Positions 21,770-29,787 of a stretch of DNA of 33,902 nt are shown piece after piece. The notes beneath the pieces are model-generated. The model searched no databases. It saw only the letters and a program-made list of their open reading frames with translations, and was not told where the DNA came from. The stretch comes from Tenacibaculum sp. M341 (GTDB taxonomy: Bacteria; Bacteroidota; Bacteroidia; Flavobacteriales; Flavobacteriaceae): the NCBI RefSeq assembly GCF_004337695.1, contig NZ_SJXJ01000034.1, forward strand, positions 1 through 33,902, read 5' to 3'. Positions within the stretch are counted from its first letter, which is position 1, and every line of letters starts with the position of its first letter. The translations under genes were made by a program, and so were the position numbers.

Positions 21770-23455
21770 CTACTTCAAATCTTTTAAATGTAGTTGAATA
21801 GAAGTGTTGCCTTGCCAAGTGTTCTCTTCAAGTTGATATACAATATCAAAATCGTTTGAAATGGTATTAAATTTATCACCTAAATTAAAACCAATAGCTC
21901 CAAATGTGTTTTGATTACTGCTTTGAAAAACATTTAGTTTTAAATGCGTTTTTTCTTCGCCTACTTGTTTTCCGTACCCATTGTCTCTAACAGTAGTTGA
22001 TTTAAAAACAGGATTCATATTTAAAGGTCCGAAAGGTCCCATTTGTTTAAGAATTCTGTAAAACTTGGGAGTAATATCTGTAAAATCAAGTTCAGCATCA
22101 ATAGTAATCTCAGGAATTAATAACTTTTTGTCGATGGTGTTTTTAATAACTTCTTCAAACTTAGCTTTAAAATTATCGTAGTTTTCTGGTAAAAGAGTTA
22201 AACCAGCAGCGTATTTATGTCCACCATATTGTTCAATAAACTCTTCACAACCTTCTAAAGCATTGTAAACATCAAAGCCTTTTACAGATCTAACAGATGC
22301 CGCTAATTTATCGCCACTTTTAGTAAATACGACTGTAGGGCGATAATAGGTTTCAGTTAATCTAGAAGCTACAATACCAATAACACCTTTATGCCAATTT
22401 TCAGCATATACTACGGTAGAGAATGTTTCAGTTTCTCCTAAATCTTCAATCTGCTGCAGTGCTTCTTTAGTGATTGTTTTATCTAACACTTTTCTATCAG
22501 TATTAAAAGTTTCAATAGTACCTGCAAATTCTAAAGCGGTTTCAAAATTAGTTTCTGTAAGTAATTCAACAGCAAAATTACCATGCTTAATTCTACCAGC
22601 AGCATTAATTCTAGGAGCAATTCCAAAAACAACATCGGTAATGGTAAGCTTTTTTTTGTTGGATAGGTGAGTGAGTGCTTTAATTCCTGTTCTTGGACTA
22701 TCATTAAGTACTTGTAGCCCATAATAAGCCAATACTCTATTTTCTCCAGTAATCGGAACAATATCCGCGGCAATAGCCGTAACTACTAAATCTAAAAAAG
22801 GCAATAAATCATTTATAGTTTTACCTTTTGCATCAGCTAAAGCCTGAATTAATTTAAAACCAACACCACAACCACATAATTCTTTATAAGGGTAGTTACA
22901 ATCTACTTGCTTAGGATTTAATACAGCAACAGCATCAGGTACAACAGCACCAGGTTTGTGGTGGTCACAAATAATAAAATCAATTTCTTTTTCTTTTGCA
23001 TAGGCTACTTTTTCAACGGCTTTAATACCACAATCTAATGCAATAATAAGAGAGAAACCATTATCATCGGCAAAATCAATTCCTTGATAAGAAACTCCAT
23101 ATCCTTCATCATATCTATCAGGAATATAGGTAGCCAAATTATCATAAGACGTTTTTAAATAGGAGTACATTAAAGAAACAGACGTAGTTCCGTCTACATC
23201 ATAATCACCATAAATTAAAATACGTTCATTGTTATAAATTGCTTTTTCTATTCTAGCAACTGCTTTATCCATATCTTTCATAATATATGGATTGTGCAGG
23301 CTTTTTAAAGAGGGTCTAAAATACTCTTTGGCCTCTTCAAAATTTGTAATTCCACGTTGCACTAAAAGCTTAGCAAGCTTTGTGTTAATGGAAAGTTCAT
23401 CAGCTAATTTTTTTACAATAGATATGTTTGGGCTAGGCTTTAAAGTCCATCGCAT
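21770..23455 (-). CDS. recJ: Single-stranded-DNA-specific exonuclease RecJ
   Basis: 561 residues, a normal length for RecJ. DHH motifs are intact: LIYGDYDVDGTTS (81-92), IALDCGIKA (138-146), FIICDHHKPG (160-169), CGCGVGFKLIQALA, and RINAAGRIKHG. A DHHA1 domain follows with YGGHKYAAGL, and a C-terminal OB-like region ends QLHLKDLK. The enzyme degrades single-stranded DNA 5' to 3' in recombination and repair in the cytoplasm. The gene begins 5 bp after the osmC stop codon and is probably co-transcribed with it. A decayed copy of the last ~28 codons lies about 400 bp downstream. Confidence 0.97.
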   Translation of the reverse strand: MRWTLKPSPNISIVKKLADELSINTKLAKLLVQRGITNFEEAKEYFRPSLKSLHNPYIMKDMDKAVARIEKAIYNNERILIYGDYDVDGTTSVSLMYSYLKTSYDNLATYIPDRYDEGYGVSYQGIDFADDNGFSLIIALDCGIKAVEKVAYAKEKEIDFIICDHHKPGAVVPDAVAVLNPKQVDCNYPYKELCGCGVGFKLIQALADAKGKTINDLLPFLDLVVTAIAADIVPITGENRVLAYYGLQVLNDSPRTGIKALTHLSNKKKLTITDVVFGIAPRINAAGRIKHGNFAVELLTETNFETALEFAGTIETFNTDRKVLDKTITKEALQQIEDLGETETFSTVVYAENWHKGVIGIVASRLTETYYRPTVVFTKSGDKLAASVRSVKGFDVYNALEGCEEFIEQYGGHKYAAGLTLLPENYDNFKAKFEEVIKNTIDKKLLIPEITIDAELDFTDITPKFYRILKQMGPFGPLNMNPVFKSTTVRDNGYGKQVGEEKTHLKLNVFQSSNQNTFGAIGFNLGDKFNTISNDFDIVYQLEENTWQGNTSIQLHLKDLK

Positions 23456-23460
23456 ATATG

Positions 23461-23886
23461 TTATTCGTTATAATATTTAATGTCAGTAGTAACGGTAGCA
23501 AATTGACGAAACATTTCCATAACTCCACAATATTTCTCAACAGATAAGTCTACTACTTTTTTTAATTTTTCTTCATTCAATTCTTTTCCGTAAAAATGAT
23601 AGATTACATGTACTTTATCATAAAATTTAGGATGCTCCTCTGTTAAGTTAGCCTCTACAGTAATTTTAAGATCGTCAAAATTCACTCTCATTTTTTCACC
23701 AATCATTACTACATCTAATCCAGAACATCCGGCTAAAGACGATAACATTAAAGCTTTAGGAGACGCACCAACCTCGTTACCTCCATTAGCAAAAGAAGTA
23801 TCCATCAAAATGGTAGCTCCATTTGGATTGTCACTTTTAAATAATAAATTTTTCTTCCATTCTGTTGTTACAATATTAGATGCCAT
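23461..23886 (-). CDS. OsmC/Ohr family protein (peroxide-reducing type)
   Basis: 141 residues, cytoplasmic. The family signature is present: GNEVGASPKALMLSSLAGCSGLDVV with the first reactive cysteine C54, and VEKYCGVMEMF with the second cysteine C120. Members reduce organic hydroperoxides through this pair. It is upstream of recJ by 5 bp and divergent from the AhpD-like gene, which uses a comparable two-cysteine chemistry, so this junction may form a small redox-defence unit. The exact subfamily (OsmC, Ohr or YhfA-like) is not settled. Confidence 0.9.
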   Translation of the reverse strand: MASNIVTTEWKKNLLFKSDNPNGATILMDTSFANGGNEVGASPKALMLSSLAGCSGLDVVMIGEKMRVNFDDLKITVEANLTEEHPKFYDKVHVIYHFYGKELNEEKLKKVVDLSVEKYCGVMEMFRQFATVTTDIKYYNE

Positions 23887-23918
23887 TTGAGATTTTTTTT
23901 GTTTATTGTATGAGATTA

Positions 23919-23926
23919 CAAAACTA
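23919..23926 (-). promoter_or_regulatory. Possible -7 element for osmC-recJ
   Basis: The minus strand reads TAGTTTTG (TAnnTTTG) 33 bp before the osmC ATG, inside the 59-bp spacer shared with the divergent AhpD-like gene. No clear -33 element. Confidence 0.35.
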
Positions 23927-23945
23927 CTTAAATTAAAATATAATT

Positions 23946-24536
23946 ATGCCATTAGTAACACCATTAGATCCGAATCATGATGAAGAAACGAAAAGATTAT
24001 CGGATTTTTATAATGAAACATTAGGTTTTTGTCCTAATTCTGTATTAACCATGCAACGCAGACCAGATATTTCTAAAGCTTTTATAAATTTAAATAAAGC
24101 GGTAATGGCAAACCATGGTAGAGTAACTTCTGCGTTAAAAAGAATGATTGCTTGGGTTAGTAGTAATGCTACTGGATGTCGTTATTGTCAGGCTCATGCA
24201 ATTAGAGCAGCAGAACGTTATGGTGCTGAACAAGAAAAATTAGATAACATTTGGGAGTACAAAACACATCCTGCTTTTTCTGATGCAGAACGTGCAGCCC
24301 TTGATTTTTCGTTAGCTGCTTCAGTTGTTCCTAATAATGTTGATGAAACTATTAAAGAAGAGTTATATAAATACTGGGATGAAGGAGAGATTGTAGAAAT
24401 GTTAGGTGTAATTTCTCTTTTCGGTTATTTAAATAGATGGAATGACTCTATGGGAACAAGTATTGAAGATGGTGCTGTTGAAAGTGGAGAACAATACTTA
24501 GGTAAGCATGGTTGGAATAAAGGAAAACATGTTTAA
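23946..24536 (+). CDS. Carboxymuconolactone decarboxylase/AhpD-like peroxidase-related protein
   Basis: 196 residues, cytoplasmic. The AhpD-like active site is SNATGCRYCQAHAIRAA with C78, C81 and H84 (CxxCxxH). The flanking helices (FINLNKAVMANHGRVTSALKRM and ERAALDFSLAASVVPNNVD) match peroxidase-related members of the carboxymuconolactone decarboxylase family. It probably reduces peroxides or acts as a thiol-disulfide adaptor. Divergent from osmC across 59 bp, which suggests shared control. It ends in a strong terminator. Confidence 0.88.
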   Translation: MPLVTPLDPNHDEETKRLSDFYNETLGFCPNSVLTMQRRPDISKAFINLNKAVMANHGRVTSALKRMIAWVSSNATGCRYCQAHAIRAAERYGAEQEKLDNIWEYKTHPAFSDAERAALDFSLAASVVPNNVDETIKEELYKYWDEGEIVEMLGVISLFGYLNRWNDSMGTSIEDGAVESGEQYLGKHGWNKGKHV

Positions 24537-24565
24537 AACGTAATTTTAAGCAGTTTGCTTATATT

Positions 24566-24604
24566 AAAACGCCTTTGTTTAAAAACATAAACAAAGGCGT
24601 TTTT
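24566..24604 (+). terminator. Terminator of the AhpD-like gene
   Basis: AAAACGCCTTTGTTT (24566-24580) pairs perfectly with AAACAAAGGCGTTTT (24589-24603), 8-base loop, followed by TATTTTA. Confidence 0.87.
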
Positions 24605-24978
24605 ATTTTATAATAAATATCATTTTAAGAAGTATTGTAATCTAAAATAGATCTCTCAATTTATATATTCTAATTTGTTGTTTATTTCTCTTTTTTCGTA
24701 TCTATTTTTTATGAAAAATTACAAATGTTACTCTGATTTTAGTGATTCTTAAAAATATTGAGTTTTTTGTTACTTAATATTTCCGTTTGTATACTTTTTA
24801 TATACCTGTTTTCATATAATAAATCTAAAGGTTATAAAGTTATTTGCATTGTAATTATTTGGTTATCAACTGTTAGTGTTCTTTGTTTTTTGTTGTGTAA
24901 AAACAAGGATTTTCTAATGTTGATTTGAATAGTCACCATCATACTGAATAAAACATTAACCCTAAAATGATTTTAATT
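24605..24978. other. AT-rich leader region of the beta-helix gene
   Basis: No gene. No clear TTG/TAnnTTTG pair was found on the plus strand. The length of spacer before a single secreted enzyme gene suggests regulatory sequence, possibly for the LuxR-type regulator at 28303, but I see no defined operator. Confidence 0.4.
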
Positions 24979-27900
24979 ATGAAAAACAAACTATTTTTCA
25001 TGTTCATGTTTTGCTGTCTTTTGCTTCAGCAATTACATGCAAAAGATTACTATGTAGCAAAGAATGGAAAAGACACAAATAACGGTTCTTACAATCAACC
25101 CTTCAAAACTTTTAGTAAGGCTGTTTCTGTTATGAAAGCAGGTGATGTTTGCATCATCAGAGGCGGAGTATATACCGAGCCTTTAATTGTTAATAAAAAA
25201 GGAACAAAAGCTAATTATTTAACTTTTAAAGCTGCTGATGGAGAAAATGTAAAAATTAAAGCAACAAAGTTTATCAATGGATGGCAATTACATTCAGGTA
25301 ACATCTACAAAACTTCTGTTGATATGGCTATTGAAGAAAGATTTAGAAATGTGTACCACAATCAAAAACACATGGATTTGGCAAGATGGCCAAATAATAC
25401 TGACAATAATAGATTTACAGTAGATTGTAAGTTTATTGACAATGGAGGTAGTAACTTTTTCAGTGTATCTGGTATGCCAAATTTTGATTGGAAAGGTGGT
25501 TTGGTCTATTATATAGGAGGTCATTCTGGTACCAGTTGGACAAGGAAAATTACCAAAAGTACTGCTAATAGAATTGAACATGCGGGAGTAAACATTAATA
25601 AATGGCCTTTTACACCTCATAATCCAACTATTTTAAGAAACGGTCATAGAGGGCAGTTATATTTATTTAATAAGTTACAAGCATTAGATTATGCAAGAGA
25701 ATGGTATTACGATAAAGCTAGTAAAACACTTTACTTTCAGCCTGCAAATGGAAAAAAACCAACTAACAATTCAGTAGAATACGCAACTCGTAAGTTTATT
25801 GCAGAATTAAAAGGTGATTTTATAAAAGTTAAAGGAATTGAATTTTTTGGAGGTAGTGTAAAAATTAATGGACGTGCTACTATTTTTGAGAACAATAAAG
25901 TAATTCACGGTAGTGAAGGGTTTGATAATATTAATAATACAAGTGCAGGAGTAGGAGAGTCATCAATTGAAGTGCTTGCGCCAGATGTTGTTATTAGAGG
26001 TTGTGTGGTTAACCATAGTTCAGCAAATGGAATTTCAATTCAGAGTTGGGCAGGTGCTCATAATGCTATTGTTGAAAGAAACACAATTTCTAACATTGAT
26101 TATTTAGGTATTCATGCAACACCTATTAGAACTAGAGCAAATAATGTAAAAGTTTTTAAGAATAAAATTACAAACTCTGGTAGAGACGGAATGTATGTAA
26201 GTGGTGATAATTGTGAAGTTGCTTATAACGACGTATCTAGAGCTCAGTTAATTAATGCTGATTCAGGAGTGTTTTACACTGTTGGTGATGATAGAAGAAA
26301 AGGAACTGAAATTCATCATAACTGGTTTCACGATTCAAAACCACCAGCTTATGCAGGTAATAAAGCAGCAGGAATTTATTTAGATAACAATAGTAAAGGA
26401 TATGTAGTGCATCATAATGTAGTGTGGAATGTGTCTTGGACTGGTTATCAGGTAAACTGGAATAATGAGCATTTAGATTTTTTCCATAATACAATTTGGA
26501 ATGCAGGTGAAGCTATGGACTCTTGGGTAAACGGATATCCACAGAGCGATAACAGAGTGTATAACAACTATTCAAATAATCCAGGTTGGCATATTGCTCC
26601 AGGTTTTGAGTATAAAAATAACATCATTAATAGTACTTCTCCTTTTGAAGACGCAAATGGGTTAAACTTTATGCCTTTAGCAAATGGATCTGTTGTAGAT
26701 GCTGGTATTGTAATAGCTGGATTTGACAAGAAATTTAATGGAAATAAGCCAGATATAGGTGCTTATGAACTTGGAGGAACTAGATGGACGGCAGGAGTAA
26801 ATGCTGTTGAAGATACTGGAGAAGGAGATGCTACAGTAGATACAATTCAATTGAGTAATGTTCCAACAGTATTAAGTCCTTCTGATACTTATACTTTTGA
26901 AGTTGTGTATAGTGCATCAACTAATAGAGAAGTTGTAGTTAGTTTTTGGAATAACGGAACTTGGATTGCAGCAGAAGTTGCTCAAGTACCAGCAGGTGAT
27001 GCTAAAAAGCAAAATGTTACCGTAACATTGCCTTCTGTTACAGTAGCAGGAAGCGGGTATGTTGTAAAAGCACATATTCGACCAATTGGAACAGATCATC
27101 AATCAGCTATAGACAATGATCAAGTTGATGGTATTGCGGTAGTAGCTATTAAAGATGAAATAAAACTAGCAAATGTTGCTACTACATTAAGTCCTGCAGA
27201 TAGCTATACTTTTGATGTAGTTTATAGTGCATCAACCAATAGAGAAGTTGTGGTTAGTTTTTGGAACAACGGAACTTGGGTAGCAGCACAAGTAGAGGAA
27301 GTTACTTCAGGAGAAAACAAGAATAAAAGTGTTACCATAGCACTTCCTTCGGTTACAACTTCAGGAAATGGCTACAGTTTAAAAGCTCACATAAGACCAG
27401 TTGGAACAGATTATCAGTCGGCTTTAGACAATGATGAAGTAACTGGTATCAATGTATTTAACCAGTTAATTTCTAATGGAACCTATTTTATCAAGTCACC
27501 GTTTGGCACTCAGCGATTGTTGGCAAGAGGATTAGAAAATCATAGTGCAAGAATGCATGATGCAGCGAATTTTGATGATCAAAAGTGGATTTTCACACAT
27601 TTAGGAGATAATGTATACTCAGTTCAAAATAAAGGAACTCAAAGATATTTAGAGGTGCCTAATGCAGATTGTAGTAACGGAGTAAATGTAGCTACATGGA
27701 CAAAGGCTATGGCTAATCATCAAAAGTGGAAAGTAGTGGCTAATGGAAATGGAGTGTATGGTTTAAAGCCTATGCATTGTGAAGATTTAGGACTGGATAG
27801 AGCACGAGGAGCTGTAAATGCAAATGCTATTATTTGGAATTATAATGCAAACAATAACAACCAAAAATGGAGTATAGTTGAAGATAATGTTGTTTCTAGT

Positions 27901-28164
27901 AGAGAAGAGCTTACTTCAACACCAATAACTTCTAAAAAAGACGAAAGGAAGTTGTTTTTATTTCCAAATCCATCAAAAGATGTATTATTTGTATCAGGAT
28001 TAGTAGCTGGTGATCAGGTTTCTATATATAATATTCAAGGAAGAAAGGTAAAAACGTTAGCATCAACTAGCGAAAAGGAAGAAATTTCTGTAACCAACCT
28101 TACTACTGGATTTTATATTGTGAATGTTAATGGTACATCTAAAATGAAGTTTGTTAAAAAGTAA
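24979..28164 (+). CDS. T9SS-secreted parallel beta-helix protein with ricin-type lectin domain (putative polysaccharide lyase or glycosidase)
   Basis: 1061 residues from the ATG at 24979, which opens directly into the signal peptide (MKNKLFFMFMFCCLLL, ending LHA); an ATG four codons earlier is also possible. Residues about 20-615 start with a DUF1565-like opening (DYYVAKNGKDTNNGS, QPFKTFSKAV) and form a right-handed beta-helix with coils such as NAIVERNTISNIDYLGIHA and VVHHNVVWNVSWTGYQV. Two nearly identical beta-sandwich repeats of 105 residues follow at about 621-826 (VVSFWNNGTW in both). Then a ricin B-like lectin domain at about 828-964 with QKW motifs (DDQKWIF, NHQKWKV, NNQKWSI) and a T9SS sorting domain from about 991 (LFPNPS, GFYIVNV). 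The enzyme class is not determined; beta-helix lyases and glycosidases share this fold. Likely cell-surface polysaccharide degradation. Confidence 0.85.
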   Translation: MKNKLFFMFMFCCLLLQQLHAKDYYVAKNGKDTNNGSYNQPFKTFSKAVSVMKAGDVCIIRGGVYTEPLIVNKKGTKANYLTFKAADGENVKIKATKFINGWQLHSGNIYKTSVDMAIEERFRNVYHNQKHMDLARWPNNTDNNRFTVDCKFIDNGGSNFFSVSGMPNFDWKGGLVYYIGGHSGTSWTRKITKSTANRIEHAGVNINKWPFTPHNPTILRNGHRGQLYLFNKLQALDYAREWYYDKASKTLYFQPANGKKPTNNSVEYATRKFIAELKGDFIKVKGIEFFGGSVKINGRATIFENNKVIHGSEGFDNINNTSAGVGESSIEVLAPDVVIRGCVVNHSSANGISIQSWAGAHNAIVERNTISNIDYLGIHATPIRTRANNVKVFKNKITNSGRDGMYVSGDNCEVAYNDVSRAQLINADSGVFYTVGDDRRKGTEIHHNWFHDSKPPAYAGNKAAGIYLDNNSKGYVVHHNVVWNVSWTGYQVNWNNEHLDFFHNTIWNAGEAMDSWVNGYPQSDNRVYNNYSNNPGWHIAPGFEYKNNIINSTSPFEDANGLNFMPLANGSVVDAGIVIAGFDKKFNGNKPDIGAYELGGTRWTAGVNAVEDTGEGDATVDTIQLSNVPTVLSPSDTYTFEVVYSASTNREVVVSFWNNGTWIAAEVAQVPAGDAKKQNVTVTLPSVTVAGSGYVVKAHIRPIGTDHQSAIDNDQVDGIAVVAIKDEIKLANVATTLSPADSYTFDVVYSASTNREVVVSFWNNGTWVAAQVEEVTSGENKNKSVTIALPSVTTSGNGYSLKAHIRPVGTDYQSALDNDEVTGINVFNQLISNGTYFIKSPFGTQRLLARGLENHSARMHDAANFDDQKWIFTHLGDNVYSVQNKGTQRYLEVPNADCSNGVNVATWTKAMANHQKWKVVANGNGVYGLKPMHCEDLGLDRARGAVNANAIIWNYNANNNNQKWSIVEDNVVSSREELTSTPITSKKDERKLFLFPNPSKDVLFVSGLVAGDQVSIYNIQGRKVKTLASTSEKEEISVTNLTTGFYIVNVNGTSKMKFVKK

Positions 28165-28244
28165 AATGTAGTATGAATAGTAGTTTTAAAATGAGTTTTG
28201 ATTTTTTAAGAGCTAACTTTTTCAAATTATAATAACATAAAATA

Positions 28245-28271
28245 ATACCTCGAATGTATTATTCGAGGTAT
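28245..28271. terminator. Bidirectional terminator between convergent genes
   Basis: ATACCTCGAAT (28245-28255) pairs perfectly with ATTCGAGGTAT (28261-28271) around a 5-base loop. It is followed by CTATTTTAT on the plus strand and TATTTTAT on the minus strand, between the convergent genes ending at 28164 and 28303. Confidence 0.75.
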
Positions 28272-28302
28272 CTATTTTATCAATTTAAAAAGTGGTAATT
28301 AA

Positions 28303-29112
28303 TTAGAATTTAGAAATAAATTCAACAAGATTAACCTCTCTTGAAATATTAAACTTTTTTCGAACTCTATACCTGCTCATTTTAACACTTCTATCAGTTA
28401 TTCCCATTAAGTTGGCAATTTCTTTAGAGCTTAATTTTAATTTTAAAAAAGAACACAATTTTAATTCAGATGCAGTTAAATCAGGATATTCCTCTTGTAA
28501 CTTACAAAAGAAGCCTTTGTGTATATTTTGAAAATGAATTTCAAACTCTTTCCAATTGTTTTTTGGTCTATTTTTAATAGAAGAATTTAATTGTTCAATT
28601 TTGTGGTGATACTTAGAAGGAATTTCACTTTTTAGATTCTTTAAATATTTTTTTAAATCTTTTTCAAATGTTTCACTTTCTAAAGCTTTCAAAGAAGACA
28701 ATGTTATTTGCTGATTAGTTTGAGCAACTAGTTTTTCATAATTAGTTAGTTGTAATTCTATTTCTTTTCGTTGCTTTTTTTCTTGTTGGTACTTCGTTTT
28801 AATTTTTAAAAAGTAAGATAAACCTAAAGGAATAGCAATGGAGTACACAATAAAATGCCAACTAAAAATAGTATGAATAGTTTTTTTTGTTGCTTGGGTT
28901 TGATTTTGAGAATTACTGTTTAGTGTAAATAACAATAATGAAGCTAACTGAGTTGTATTTTTATTTAAAAAAATATTGGCAGAGGTTTCATTACAGTGCG
29001 GGTTGCTTTTAGCATGTAAGCTAAAAGCAAAAAAGAACAAAAAGATAATTTTTAGTAATTGAAGAATTACTTTTTTACGATAGGGATAAATGGGGATTGT
29101 AGTCATTTTCAT
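28303..29112 (-). CDS. Membrane-anchored LuxR-type transcription regulator
   Basis: 269 residues. A hydrophobic N-terminal segment (LLKIIFLFFFAFSLHA, 19-34) may be a signal peptide. A short exported stretch of about 45 residues follows, then a transmembrane helix at about 82-103 (FSWHFIVYSIAIPLGLSYFL), a charged coiled-coil region (104-160) and a C-terminal LuxR helix-turn-helix (211-256: LTASELKLCSFLKLKLSSKE, IANLMGITDRSVKMSRYRV). Flavobacterial regulators with this C-terminal half usually carry TPR or beta-propeller sensor domains of several hundred residues; here the sensor is almost absent. It lies between two secreted carbohydrate enzymes, convergent with one and divergent from the other, and is a candidate controller of both. 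The ATG two codons in is an alternative start. Confidence 0.85.
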   Translation of the reverse strand: MKMTTIPIYPYRKKVILQLLKIIFLFFFAFSLHAKSNPHCNETSANIFLNKNTTQLASLLLFTLNSNSQNQTQATKKTIHTIFSWHFIVYSIAIPLGLSYFLKIKTKYQQEKKQRKEIELQLTNYEKLVAQTNQQITLSSLKALESETFEKDLKKYLKNLKSEIPSKYHHKIEQLNSSIKNRPKNNWKEFEIHFQNIHKGFFCKLQEEYPDLTASELKLCSFLKLKLSSKEIANLMGITDRSVKMSRYRVRKKFNISREVNLVEFISKF

Positions 29113-29787
29113 TTATATTAAATTCATATTGGGTTGATTTTATAACTAATAGAGAGTTTAATTATTGTAAGATTTGAGTTTCTTACTCTAAAGTTAAGGT
29201 ATTGAAAATTAAATAATTAATGAAATTGTCACTTTTTGTTACTGTTTTTTAAACATTATTCAGTAATTGACTACATTTTTTCAAAATAAAAGAAAGAAAA
29301 TAATTTGAACTGATAAAAAAGTATAAAGGAACATACGAATTGTACCATTGGTAATTTAAAGAGATAAAATTTACAAATAATGTTTTTTAAAATTTAAGAA
29401 GTAGATATTATTCAATATTTAAAAAGAAAAAAAAGTAGGAGTGTTTTATTAAATAATAATGATGCTATTTATAAGTTATTAAGTTAATTAGCTTTGATTT
29501 TTTTCTTTAAATTTTTGATGTTTTTTCTTAAAAGAGAGAAAGATTATAATGTTAAATTTGTGATAATCAGCTGATAATAAACGAACCCCTAAAAAAAACT
29601 TAATATTTATAAACAGCTTTAAAATTAGCTTACAAATTAGATAAAACATCAAAAAATGAACTTAAAACTCTAATAAGAACCAAAGTTTCATTTGGCTGTT
29701 TATACTTCTAAATTTTTTTATGAATCCCCTATTCCTAGTAATAGGTTACTATTTAAAATAATCAACCTAAAATTAAAAATTAAAATC
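29113..29787. other. AT-rich divergent regulatory region, 675 bp
   Basis: No gene. It separates the regulator from the DUF5060 enzyme gene. TAAATTTG at 29553-29560 fits the -7 consensus for the plus strand but has no TTG at the right distance and would give a 230-nt leader. A frame opening with TTG at 29692 joins the enzyme frame but the signal peptide starts at 29788, so I treat that piece as non-coding. Confidence 0.45.

Noticed and set aside
24767-29243. Shared TTTTTGTTACT string in the spacers before the beta-helix gene and before the regulator/DUF5060 gene, as a common operator
   Set aside because: Eleven AT-rich bases shared between spacers of several hundred bases in a low-GC genome is near chance expectation; it has no symmetry.
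29692-29787. Extended N terminus of the DUF5060 enzyme starting at TTG
   Set aside because: The ATG at 29788 begins a clean signal peptide; the 32 extra residues would bury it.
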